Of a DNA stretch of 64,000 bases, positions 46,201 to 58,041 are shown piece by piece. The DNA is from Branchiostoma floridae (taxonomy: Eukaryota > Chordata > Leptocardii > Amphioxiformes > Branchiostomatidae), in contig NC_049990.1 of NCBI RefSeq assembly GCF_000003815.2, positions 8,160,758 through 8,224,757 of the forward strand, written 5' to 3'. The notes under the pieces were generated by a model, which was given only the letters and a program-made list of their open reading frames with translations, had not been told where the DNA came from and searched no databases. How positions within the stretch are numbered: position 1 is the first letter of the stretch; each line of letters begins with the position of its first letter. Both the position numbers and the translations under genes were made by a program.

Positions 46201-46473
46201 AACATGCTTATTAGTACAGATGCTACAAATACTCTTTTGATTGATAAGGTCTCGTGGCCTTTTTACACCGTTGGGACAGCTGGACACGTCCTTCCGTCCA
46301 CTGTGTCCTGGATTCGGTATTGGAATATCGAGCCCATCCCTCTTCTTCCACCACGCGTGCCTTTGATACACCCACTCAAACTCTCCATCTGGTAATTGGG
46401 GGTATGAATTTTGGCGACAGCCGATAGTTATAAAATCATATCTCAAGAAGAGCTGACACGATATATAATCCAC
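46165..46473 (-). other. Open frame of unknown origin
   Basis: A 102-codon minus-strand frame includes DGEFEWVYQRHAWWKKRDG and is more ordered than most shadows here. The DNA of part of it (ATTGGAATAnnGAGCCCATC with CCTCTTCTTCCACCAC) recurs at about 63886-63925, where the frame is broken. No start context, splice sites or family are recognised. It could be a gene relic or part of a repeat. Confidence 0.2.
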
Positions 46474-46689
46474 AGGGGCATCGAACAGCAGGCCACTCGG
46501 TACATTTGAAAAATGATCATACGCAAGTTTATTAATTCCTATTGCAATAGATGGATTCTGACAATGGTCATCACCAAAAGTGGAATATTTACTGTGAAAT
46601 TCATTCGCCAGTTACCAGATGCGAAAACTGTCGTATAAAGCACAGCGATCTGTCCGTAACAGTTTTTTTTTTCTCTAACACCAATTTTC

Positions 46690-46920
46690 CATTAAAGGCG
46701 CGGCCACATATGTCATAGGACGTCGTAAAATTTTGATGTCGTGCGATTTTAAAGAAGGCTGTGACACTGAACCAACCACCGACCAGGCTGTAAGATAATA
46801 TTTTCGGTAACAAGATATGAATTTTGTGTAACATGTACAGGACAATCTCAAGAATTTCCTCAGTATACGATCGCACGACGATCGCTCGACAATCGTACGA
46901 CGAATGTGACTAGGCCATAT
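46690..46920. repeat. Possible inverted-repeat element with CGTCGTA motifs
   Basis: GGCCACATATGTCATAGGAC, GTCGTA on the left has a loose inverted counterpart CGTACGACGAATGTGACTAG, GCC on the right. The match is weak and boundaries are uncertain. Confidence 0.3.
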
Positions 46921-47546
46921 GGAAGTGTCTTGAGACGGTAGATACTAATCTAAGATATGTAAAAGCGTTTCTGGTCCTGTCCAGTGTTGATAAACGTGGC
47001 TGCAAGTTGGTGCTGCATCGAAGTATGCAGAGGTAGAATTCTATCTTACAGGCGTTGCTTATCAATATATGTTGACGGTTTCACTTGCAGTTGTAAGGAA
47101 TAATACAGTAGTCGTTATCCGCAGAAGAAAAATGTCTCACTGTTGTCCTGTTTTCACTTTTCATTGTGTCCTTTTGTTACTATAAAGTCGTCATGGTCAC
47201 AATGTCTGGATACCATGAGTCGCCCAACAAAACGTCAAAGGCCACGTGATGTATATTATGCAGGCATAAGTAGTCTGGTATCGCTATCATTCGTCATTAA
47301 TACGGTAGCCTACAAGTACAAATGCGTCCGTCCGCACGGCGTCAAGGTTGTACCTTTGGGCTATCGTTCATTCATGTTAGTCGCCAGTTTCTCTGTGGTA
47401 GGCGTACTTTTCGACTGTTTCACGTTGCTCACGAGCCCTGTCTCAGGGCGTACTACCCCTCAAGATGTACAACTCCGCAAGACGCACGACTCCTCAATAT
47501 ATTTCACTCCTCAAAGACGCACGACTCCGTAAAGACGTACGGATCC

Positions 47547-50500
47547 TCAGGCGTCATACGCCGTACTATACACCAGCCAGTAGACACTGTTGAAGAAGAA
47601 GAAGAGGCCCGGGAAGAGGAATCTGGAGATGATGTCCATCCTGCGCGCGAAGTTCTGGTGCAGTTTGGAGACGTCCTCCTGTGTCATCCTGGCGCGCGGC
47701 TGCAGCTGTCCGTTCACCAACTGGGGGTTGCTGGGATTGATGTAGCTGGTTTCCGGTGTCGTCCCCGCTGCCGGAACTTGCTGTACGCACAACAAAGGAA
47801 AAAAAGCAAACAGTGTAAGCAGTAGCAGTAAAATGGGTATAGAAAACACTTTGCATGCGGTATTATAATAGTTTCTGGACTGAGTCATAGAAATTATTTA
47901 ATAAAAATGGTTAATACTGTTTCTCTGCTTAACATTCATCACTGCACTACAGCTACTGCATTCGGTTCACAGGGACACATAATCGATACTTAATTAAGCT
48001 CCTGAAAAATCTGCTTTAGGTAGAAGGGACTTTGGTTAACCAAATTCACCCTAACCCTAACACTGACTTTAACTCTAACCCTCGATCTCAAAATGCACGC
48101 ACTTGCGGTACCCGACGGAGCCAACACATGGTGGAGAAAGGAAATTTGGCACGACATCGGAAAAGCTCTATAGATCTCACCTGTGGAGGTTGGTTGGAGG
48201 TGCTGGGGAACTTATTTCTGCAGAAGACTCTGCGCACGATTCTGGAGAACTTGGTCTGCCGCCTGAAGATGTAATGGGACACCGAGAATTCCACCAACGC
48301 GGCGAAGACGAACACCGAGCACGCCAGCATCCAGATGTCTATAGCTCGGATATAGGAGTTTCTGAGGAGAACACAGGAAAGGAGACTCGAGTTCAAACAC
48401 ATAAGAGGGGGACCAATAAGTTCGCGGCCTCAATTAGAAATAAGGTGCACAGGCAAAATTTTGGGGCATGTTTATGAGGTATAGAGCCTTTGGTGAATGC
48501 AAATCATATGCATTGCGACTTTGCTATTTTTTCCGAATTTCAAAAACTTCCGCCATTTGCAAAATAGCGCAAATTTGCGCAATCCATACAATTCTCTTTT
48601 TGCAAATTTGCGCAATCCATACAATTATCTTTGCTTTACACTCGTTCTCATTGAAATGTCGAAAATTGCATTTTTTTGGTCGAAAAATAAATCGGCTTTA
48701 TTTTCAGTGAAAACTACCTGTTTGTTTAGGAAAATTCCTCTTCTAACCAAAGCAAAAAATGGCAACTTATTATTTTCGGGCCCATTGGTAATACATTACA
48801 GGGTAGGTAACAAACGTTACCGGTAACGTTTTTTCCACTGTCAACTTTACCCTGTTTTCTTCTAAAGGACTTACCTTATTGGCTACATCATTTAGGTATA
48901 AGTGGATGTCCCAAGGAACATTTGAAAAGTGGGCAGATTTTTTACACCAGGTCAAATAGAAAGCTTAGACAGCATCGAACAATGGTAACGTTTGTTACAG
49001 TTATTTCTGTACAACATTTTGTTAAGCAATGTAGGATACAAATGACAGTCAACAACCCTTTCTTGTTTCTTTAGGAAGCCAGAAAAACTGTACAGCGTTA
49101 CAAAAATGGTCATTTCTAGTCTTATACGTGGATAATAAAACCGTGGCAACCATCGTACTCCTGGTGGTAACGTTTGTTACAGAATCTGGCGACAGGCATA
49201 AACCACCTCACACAGCCTCCAAGATTAGTGACAGGAGCGATCTGACGTGATCGGGCAGAGGGCCTTGGTAGCTGGTTTCACCTGTCGAATAATTATTCTG
49301 GGAACTGAATTGTTACATTTTTGGCTACTATTTGAATTCTTCGTTTCTTCTCAGGCGACAGCCATTTCTTAGGGTGTGAAATCCGACCCCTGGCTATAAT
49401 AACCGTCTAAGCCATCAATCAATACGAATGTTGTTGTGCATCTTTTGTAAAACATTACAGGGGTTATGGAAAAATGAAGGAACCAGTGATGTTGTTTATA
49501 ATTTTCTCCATATCAAGCCGTAAAGTCAGGCGACAGCATTTCGACATTTGAATGAGAACGAGCCTTTAATCATTGTGGATGCATATGTACATTGTTTTTT
49601 AACCCAGTGGCAACGCTGCGACTCACAAATGGACCCCGCGGGGAAAAAAAAGAAAAGTTGGTGTACTTTATTAGGTAATTTAGCCCCCACAACAGCCGTT
49701 CATCCAATGAGAGAGCTGGTACAGACCTGGGTGTGCTGCCGTGAGAGAAGGCGGTGAGAGTTGTTGACGTCAGCACAGTGGTGATACCGAGGGAGATGCG
49801 GGCCGGGACCACGTCAGGGTTGATCCAGAACGTCAGCCACGAGATGATGACCAGGAGGATGCTGAAGAACCAAGTCACAATCCCGAAAGCATATGTTAGC
49901 TTTTTGCACATTTAAGAAAGATTATCATTTCTGTTTACTTAGTTGTTTCAGTTTCTTTTAACCAGGGTGGCCCACTCTGTTTCTAGTCTAATCATAGCAT
50001 TCCAGTGAGCCTCTTGTGAATTATTAATTTCCAAGCAGATCTAGTATCATAAGCTGGGGAAGGGGTTTAGCCGGCAAAAGGAGTTCGCGGTGGCTAATTA
50101 ACTCCTTTTGGCGGCTAGACTCCTTCCCCAGCTTATAATACTATCTTATGCCACCGCAAGATCTGCTTGGGGATTAGTGAATTATTACAATAAGACGTAC
50201 ATACACGTACAAGGAACGTCAATAAAACTTAACAATGCCTACGAAAAAAACCTATGTTTCCGGTAACCCGACCGACCCTAGCAAAAACCTGCCGACATTT
50301 AAAAAAACTGAGACATAAAATTTTCTGGATGAAGAAATTCAAAAGAGACATCCTGTATTTGACACTGATGTAAGAATGTGTTAGATACATGTGCTTGTAC
50401 AATATGCATCTGTTTTGTATGTACAATATATAAACGCTGAAAATAACTGGCCTGCTTAGATTTAGATTGTAAAACTATGTATTTGTTGGATGACTTCATC

Positions 50501-53500
50501 CAAACTCTAAAACAAAAAGGAGGAAAATGGAGAATCCATAGCTACCGACCGTATTTCGGTTAGGACAGAACAATGATTAAGCAATCTTTTTATCAGATCA
50601 GTAAATTAGGAGCTACTGCGTCTTTTTTCATTAGTCTACCAGACTAACTACGACGGCTATAGGAGAATAGTTTGACATGGGAATTTGGCCCCATGGGGTT
50701 TCATTTTTCCACTCCGGACAGGGAAGTGTTAACCTTATTACCCTTTTTGCCGAATTTTACGACCGGTACCCCCGTAAGAAGGCCCTGTGGAGGCTATTCA
50801 TCATATCAAAACGTTACTTTCAACGGTAAGTATAGCGCATGATGATACAATAACGGTGTAACTTTGATAATCTACTAAAAGAATGCCGACGCGTGACTAT
50901 AAATCGATACAGCCCACAAGGGCTGACAGAGTCCGATAATCGTTACATCCAAACTAGTCCAAACCGACGTGTGGCCGAACACCGTGCACACCTGCGGGAC
51001 ATGTGCAATGATTTTAGATAAAACAAGAAGTATATTACAGACACCCCCGGCGCGATCAATGCAACTGTACATACCTCGGGATGTAGGCTTGAATAAGATA
51101 ATATCCAAATCGTCGCACCAGCTTGAAGTACGCCTCCGTGCAAGAATAGTTTCCTGTTGAAAATGATAATGAACATTTGTGGAATATTGTGTTATCTAAT
51201 TGTCACAAATTAGAACATATGGTCTTAAGTCACGGTGGTACATTTTATGGACTTGTCTACGAAGTAACCATTGTTTGACATGTTGAGGTAGCATATAGGG
51301 ATTTACATTCTTCTCAGTAGTATGTTCTATGACCTTGACCTTTGAACTTTAAAATGACCCCTGACCTGTGAGAACCATATTGTCACACCGCCGTGTTCCC
51401 CACTGTTTCAGTTCAAACTCCGGCAAACGGATGCTCAGGTCGATCTCCATTGGCGGTTCGGCCCATTCCAGGACCAGTTCTTCTGTCGTGTGACCGTCTG
51501 AAACAGCACAAAAGATACCACACAAAACTGAAAGCTTTCTGCTGCAGTACCTTAGAAGCCTATAATCGAGCGTTTTATTTTCTACCGATGTCTAACCACA
51601 TAGCCTCTACCAGGCTCCCCAGGCTGCTAGAAAAATAGCAGATATTGGCCCAATAGACAGAAAGCATACCAGACGTTGCAAACTGTACTTCTCGGCCAAC
51701 CATCTCCTCTGGTGTGTTTTCTGCTTATTTGGCCAATTTCTACTATTTTTCCAGCGACCCAAGGAGCATGGTAGCATATCCCGCAGATCCATTTTCTCGT
51801 GTTATGCTGCCCACAAAGAATTATGACAATTCTTCTAATATCTTAGAATACTCATAAGTTCTATGCGATGTTAAGCTAAGCTCACCACATGCTATAACTT
51901 CAATATCTGCAAAAAGTAGGCATGCTACCATTCTAAAGCTAGCTATAAGTTCCTACATTGCAACACACTTTCCAAAAAATCAACGGAAATGGACATTGTA
52001 CTTGTCTTAGCCGATGAGTTATGAGTGAAAATACTTCTCTGACTACATCCATACAAATTAACGCCTACACTTCACCGTGCCTGATATCGATTCCTCCATC
52101 ACACCTTAGATAATACTGACAGATTTATTGAGCAAGAACTTCTTCCTGGCAGTATCATAACTTACGTCATTATCCAAATGTGCAGGGGCCCTACAGCGTG
52201 TATTCATGTAATAATAGCACCGAGTTTGCCCGCGGTACTTTAGTCGTCAATGTCGTCAATCAGATAAAGTTAAAGCAACGCACAATCCAGCACCACGGAG
52301 AAAACTTAGCGGAGAGAACGCAGGAGTTATTATTAGTTATCATTGATTTAGCACAGTGGGCGAAAGTGTAATTTTGATTCTGTCTTGACAAGATAAGGCG
52401 AATAATAAGGAATGAGGGCAAAATTCCAGTATTAACTGTGATAATTGTGATGATGGTAAAATTTTAGTATTAACTATAATATTCTTGTAAGGAGATATCT
52501 GAATGCTATCTGTTTGTAACATGTAGTTCAACAACAGCTTAGGAGAAAACTGTGGTATGCTTAGTCAGTCATTCATTGATCTTCCAAAGTGGTTGTCGTC
52601 AATGTCGTCTATCAGATAAAGTTAAAGCAATACATAAATCAGCACCACGGAGAAAACTTGGCAGAGTGAACGCAGGAGTTATTATTAGTTATCATTGATT
52701 TAGCACAGTGGGTGAAAGTGTAATTTTGATTCTGTCTTGCAAAGATAAGGCGAATAATAAGGAATGAGAGCAAAATTGCAGTATTAACTATGATAATCGT
52801 GTAAGGAGATATCTGAAAGCTGAAATATTTGCAACGTTTAATTTAACCACAAGGCGAAAACTGAGGTATGCTCAGTCAGTAATTAATTGATCTACCAAAG
52901 TGGTTTCCGACTTTGGTCTTCGAAAAATACGCCGAGAGGAATGAAGACAAAGTATAACTAACCGATAAGATAATTGTGTGAAGTATTGTACCTCAATATC
53001 TGTAACACCAATAAGAAAACTGCGACATACTGAGACTGTGATGCATTGATTTACCATAGTGCTTAATGAAATGATTTTGCTTCTGTATTCAAGTAGCCGG
53101 CATATGGTTAAAGCTAGGAGCTTAAAAATCAGATGGGGTCAAATCTTGATTTTCAACCTCCTTGGTTATAAATAAGAAAGGAAACAAAAAACTCATCGGA
53201 TGCTATTTTAGCACCAAGAAATTGGGAATTTTGACAATTTAAGCACGGGGTATATCGATCTACCATTTGTATTAATGAGATTATTTTATTCTGTCTCACA
53301 CAAAAAGAACGACAGAATAATGAGGAAAAACTATAAGAAACCGATATAATGACTGTGTAGGGAAATATCTTACAGCTTTCCATTTGGATTCCGCAGCTTT
53401 GCGTATCGAACGGGAACATCCGGAAATCCATTGGGCACGATAACAACAACGCCACCCTGCGGATAAGAGTAGAAGTGCAGATGAGACAGTCATGCATCTG

Positions 53501-56500
53501 TTTTACTTTTGGGTCGGAAAAATGTTGCGTCTATATGAATATTGATGATCGGTAAAAATCGATTTTGTAGCATATATTCTTTATGAAAATGGTGCCATGT
53601 ACAAATGTAGTAACGATGATATGTCTGCTGTGTTGGATGTGGCATTTCGATTGGTGTCAAATAATGTCTCCACGTCCCGTTTCCGTTAATTGAAATCCAT
53701 TCCATTTCATTAAACAGCCGGTAAATGAAAATGTGGACAGTCTGGCAAAGTCTACAACTTTCTGTCACTGCCGTCTTTGATGTATCACAGTAACACATCA
53801 TCAAGATATACGTCAAAGACGTCACTCTATATTGAAACAGAGTGTTCATAGTGCTTAAATGATATAATCAATTATTCATCATTTTCAGAATAACAAAGGA
53901 GTCGACATTGAGATGCGTAGATGAAGAATAGATATCCAGGTAATAAGATATGCAAGGTAATAGTTAGTTACTCAAGCAACTGGATGGAATCTGGAAACAG
54001 TCAGCAGGCGTTTCAGCATCCACTGTTTTTCGTACGTGACTGAATGAGCATCTGGATTTACCAACTTTCAAACCGAAACTCTGCATGTCAATGAGGTGAA
54101 GAAAATTCTGATGCGGTTCAACAGCAGACGAAGTCAAGACAAGGTTCTATGCCAATAAGTTAATTAACGTAGGGAAGAACTTTCTAAGAGTACAAAATTG
54201 CAGGTTATTAAGTAATTACTTGACTGTCCTTATTGTATATTTGTAAGTTGTAAGTATTGCCTGCGCCATTGTGTTCTTATCTATAGAATATTGGAATATT
54301 TCTAATAAATACGGAATTAAGTAGATGCTGTTTGAAATGCATGCTGACTGATTCTAAATCCCAGAGTAGCTAAGTATTATCTTGTATATCTTATTACCTG
54401 GATATCTATCTTCCTTCGACGCATCACTATGATCCTTTGTTATTGTAGATATGATAAATGATTGATTAGATCAATCAAGCACCATGAACGCTCAATTCTT
54501 ATATAGTGATGTGTTTGGCGTATATCTTGATCATGTGTTACTGTGATATATCAAATACGGTAGTGACAGAAAGTTGTAAACTTTGCCAGACTATCCATGA
54601 GCCTGCAAAATGAATAATGAATGAATGTCTGGTTTATTTGCGACAAAACATGTACACAAATATTCATACCATTGTAGCCATACATGACTGAATTGGGGTA
54701 TGAGACATAGACATCTGTTAAAAAATCCTTTAAATTTCGTTCAACAACGCTACAATAAAAGGTAATGTGCTATTTTTGAACCTGGATGATCTGCATCTGA
54801 ACTGCACAATGAAGCAAAACAGACAATAAGCAATACTAACTTTTGGCTGAGTAAGATGTCTCCTTGCGGGGAGATCCGCAGCAGTGTGTTGTGATCCCCG
54901 CCCTCCCGATAGGCGGCGCCCTTCCCGTTTTTAAAAGAAATGTCCGGGATCCAGATCTCGGCTAACGTGGAGGTACCGAGCGTCAGGCTGGACTTGAAGT
55001 CTGTGTAACTTAGGCGTGGATCGTTCCATCTCTGACGTAAATAAAAATTAAGGATGTAGTCCTGGAGGAAAAAGGTGAAATGACTATGAATGTTAATACC
55101 ATAACGTCATGATATCCGTTGCATATTGTGTTTTAGAATCTGATTATGGAATCAAGTCAGAGTAGCATTCCTGACTATTAAATTACTGTCGATCTTTTCC
55201 AAACAAACAATCTACTGTGCTCCTCAGGAAGGAAAATTTCATAATCGCTACATTCATAAAATTATGTATCTTAAGCCTCTGTCTTAGCCGACCATGGGTT
55301 TCTACTTACCATGGATGCTTCTGAGACTGAGCTAATGCTGCTGACATACAGTTGAACCTCTACCCAGATTCGAGAAACTGGAAGGGACAAAAATACTACT
55401 GAAGGCAATCTCAGCACAAAATACTACGCAAACAAATCTTTAATAGTACAACGTTTCTATTGAACAAGCAAAAAACACTATTAAAATCAAAGTTAGTACA
55501 ACGTTTCTATTGAACAAGCAAAAAATACAACATAAAACAATCTTAGTACAAATTTTCTATCAAATAAATACAAAAACAGAAACCAATCTTAGTACAAATT
55601 TCTATCTAACAACACAAAATACTACGGAAGCCAATCTTAGTACAAATTTCACATTAGAATCATTTTATGAGGGAGACTTCCGATGAAGACTGCCGAAGGA
55701 CGAAAATAGTCCGAAGTATTTATCGTTATCGAACTAATCTTGGAGTCGTAAGGGCTACCACGCGGGAGATCGAACTCCGTTTTATTGTTTTTCCATTGTG
55801 CCCTCCGTGCTGAGACAATAGCTTGAGAGCATGGTATTTATATGGATATACAGCACTAAAAACTCAAGATATAAATCTCCAATATTTAGTTCTATTTCAT
55901 TAGGCCACAGTGACTTAATTTTATGGATGACATCCTCTAGAGACCCCAAAACTAATACGCGAGGGCGAAAAAAGGGGAAAATCCTTAAAAAGAAAAATGC
56001 GGCTAAACCGCAAACATCCAGTCCGTTATCTCCCAGGCTTGGTTTTGGTTTGTCTTATCGTCTACCTCCAGTAAACCTGTAAGATACAATCATCACCATT
56101 TCAATAAAGCTTTTATTGCCATTCTTGGAACAGGGGCACTGTGGTCCCATGCCCTGACCGTGTACCCCTTACCCCGTAGAGCAGATCCTCTGGCAAGTAT
56201 GAAATTCTGATTAACCAGGAATGCTATTGGGTGACATGAGCCACAGTTGTTTTAGAACAGGTGAAAATCAATGCACCCGCGAAGGTCATCAATAAAATTA
56301 AGTCAGTGTGGCCTTAGTTCTCTTCCTGAACAACTAATGGCTCACAGTGGTCCTCTCGCTTGTATCAGTATGATGCTTAGTAGACGGCATATTACTACAT
56401 CGTATGCTGAGACTGTTGAGGTGGTATCTCAGTGTACCTGGGGCACCGGTGCGGCACTGCGGGTTTCGTTTACTGCGGCACTGTTGTATTATTTTCGCCG

Positions 56501-58041
56501 ATTCTTTTATAATATAGATATGCTTATTACGTAAAAGTATGACTTTTAAGGCAACAAAATGCACAAATCGTAAGAAAATTCCTTCTTTACCTCTGAAATT
56601 CGTTGAGTAATCTTTAGAACCCTGCATTGCCACACCGGTGTCCCAAGTGCAGTGAGATATCACCTATAGGGTCTTCTCTTCTTTATCTTTCTTTGTTCTT
56701 TGTCTTACCTGCGAAGTTTGGCCGTATCCTCTTGTCATAGTGCTGAAGACGTCTGAACAGCATAAATGATGGGATGTGGCCACCTGGTATATCTCTGGTG
56801 GATTGTAACAGATGAGTAAACAGACAAACATAAGTCAGACAAGTACACAATGGGTTAATACTTGAAGTTTCATTTTTTCTAGACTGAATTCTCATGTGCG
56901 GGTCAACTGCTGTAGGTAATTGTACAGAACCCAGAAAGTCTTTTTTTGTTAAAAATAACAAGAATTTCACAAAACCAGTATCGGGCAAAATCTTACATAC
57001 ATTTTCATACGTAAGCATACATTTCCAAATTTGTTAACAATACATTAAACTATGTGTGAAATTTCACACTTTAAGTTTAGATTTGCACAATTTTGTCGAT
57101 GGGTGCATGATTAAAGAAAACTCGTTCTTGGTCTCATATGGGTAAAGGCCATTCGTCGATACCGCCCATCTGTCACTGTGTAGGCCCGTGCCCTGTGTCA
57201 TTATTGGCGTGTTTGTGCGCCTGTCTGACTTTGTTAAGCACGGTCAATACATCACACTCACTTGTCAGCTACTGTGCACACGGGGAAATACATCAATACA
57301 AATCCATTTCCTCTTGGCTCTGTTCTATCAATCATACAAACCCCGAGCCTGTGTTACAAAATATCCCGACTTCACGAGCTCAATACTCAGTATTGTCAAT
57401 AGGACCCTCCCTAATAGATGTGTGGGTACCTGTACGATGTACCGATACAAAACTGTTTTGTTTTGTTGGACCGGTCCAGAAGAACCGGACCTAACAAAAA
57501 AATCAGTGGACCGGATGTTGTTGGAACTCCAGTGGGCGTCTTATATTCCACATAACAGAATCCTTTGTAGCAAAATGGACCATTGTTTTAAAGTTCACAG
57601 ATGATTAGGTCCAAGTTCAGGTCCGGACCTGGACCTGATCATCTGGACCTGGACCGTACCTGTACCTGAATTTTCTGTACTGGTGCTCACCCCTAATTGT
57701 TACCATACACCTCTAGCATGACATAACATTTCTCAAAACTACCGGTGCGGCACTGTGGGGTTCGAAGGATTACTAAACGAATTTCAGAGATAAAGAACGA
57801 ATTTTCTTACATTTTGTGTATTATGTTGTCTTCAGAGTAATACTTTTACGTATTACGCAATATCTATATTATAAAACATCGGCGAAAAATAACAAAATAG
57901 TTTCGCAGTGAACAAACCCCGCAGTGCCGCACCGGTTCCTCAAGTGCAGTGAGATACCACCCTTAACACACACCCAACTTGTTTCCTACCCTCCTTACCC
58001 GAATTCCAGTGTATAGTTTCTCGACATGTGGGCCGAATTGC
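47547..58041 (-). CDS. Glycine-receptor-like Cys-loop anion channel subunit 2 (signal-peptide exon not found)
   Basis: Ten exons join in phase: 57999-58041, 56709-56794, 55310-55377, 54841-55061, 53374-53456, 51366-51497, 51075-51153, 49727-49861, 48181-48361 and 47547-47780, about 420 residues plus a missing first exon ending in phase 1. Exon sizes 68, 83, 79 and 135 and every intron phase equal those of the neighbouring gene, so this is a tandem duplicate. The Cys loop is CPMDFRMFPFDTQSC, the second Cys pair is CDNMVLTGNYSC, and the pore segment has PARISLGITTVLTSTTL, anion type. M4 is SRFLFPGLFFFFNSVYW. Ligand-site positions differ from subunit 1: loop D has Tyr for Phe, loop B reads ESYGH, and loop C has Val for the key Tyr and Tyr for the Phe. 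The ligand may therefore differ, or the subunit may be structural in a heteromer. Confidence 0.9.
48807..49180. repeat. Element bounded by GTAACAAACGTTACC
   Basis: GTAACAAACGTTACC at 48807-48821 and its exact complement at 49166-49180 face each other; another complement copy lies at 48984-48998. This could be a 374-bp inverted-repeat element with an internal copy of the terminus. It sits in the intron between the TM2 and TM3 exons of channel gene 2. Confidence 0.5.
50028..50177. mobile_element. MITE-like element, copy in channel gene 2 intron
   Basis: CCAAGCAGATC at the left and GATCTGCTTGGGGATTA at the right are inverted, followed inward by AAGCTGGGGAAGG and its complement, and GCTAATTAACTCC with GGAGT. 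The order of motifs matches the element at 16413-16592. Confidence 0.6.
52225..53065 (-). repeat. About 355-bp tandem repeat next to exon 53374-53456
   Basis: GTCGTCAATGTCGTC begins copies at 52242 and 52595. The two share CAGATAAAGTTAAAGCAA, CAGCACCACGGAGAAAACTT and AAGGCGAATAATAAGGAATG. A third, diverged unit continues to about 53065, and the intron end near 53290-53372 (GACAGAATAATGAGG, AATATCTTACAG) resembles part of the same unit. The repeat seems to have grown from the sequence just past the exon's donor site. Confidence 0.75.
53735..54596. repeat. Long inverted repeat, arms about 270-280 bp
   Basis: The left arm (53735 to about 54017) and right arm (about 54327 to 54596) are complementary over nearly their whole length with scattered differences. 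Matching blocks in order from outside in are TCTGGCAAAGTYTACAACTT, TATCACAGTAACACATSATC, GTTCATRGTGCTT, AATAACAAAGGA, GATATCCAGGTAATAAGATA and CAGTCAGCA. The spacer is about 310 bases. It lies in the intron between exons 54841-55061 and 53374-53456 of channel gene 2. It could be a large foldback element or a local inverted duplication. Confidence 0.85.
55395..55652. repeat. Degenerate minisatellite, period about 55-60 bp
   Basis: About five copies share AATCTTAGTACAAATTTCTAT or AGTACAACGTTTCTATTGAA followed by ACAAGCAAAAAA or similar. It begins about 18 bases from exon 55310-55377 of channel gene 2. Confidence 0.7.
55922..55985 (+). repeat. ATGGATGACATCCTCT repeat, copy 2
   Basis: ATGGATGACATCCTCTAGAG, CCCCAAAACTAATACGCGAG and an A-rich end, matching the copies at 45064 and 59304. 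It lies in an intron of channel gene 2. Confidence 0.6.
56419..56665. mobile_element. MITE family M, copy 2
   Basis: Starts AGGTGGTATCTCAGTGTACC and ends AGTGCAGTGAGATATCACCT, with CACCGGTGCGGCACTGCGGG inside the left arm. The core (TTATTTTCGMCGATTCTTT, ACGTAAAAG, CTCTGAAATTCGT) matches the copy at 43810-44067. It ends 43 bases from exon 56709-56794 of channel gene 2. Confidence 0.75.
57741..57961. mobile_element. MITE family M, copy 3 (left arm truncated)
   Basis: Starts within the arm at ACCGGTGCGGCACTGTGGGG and ends GTGCAGTGAGATACCACC. The core is in the opposite orientation to copies 1 and 2 (ACGAATTTCAGAGATAAAGA, TTTTACGTATTACGCAATAT). It ends 37 bases from exon 57999-58041 of channel gene 2. 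Confidence 0.7.

Noticed and set aside
56709-56782. Acceptor at ATACCAG for exon 3 of channel gene 2
   Set aside because: It would give the wrong phase; the acceptor 12 bases upstream (CCACCAG) restores phase 2 and the alignment with channel gene 1.
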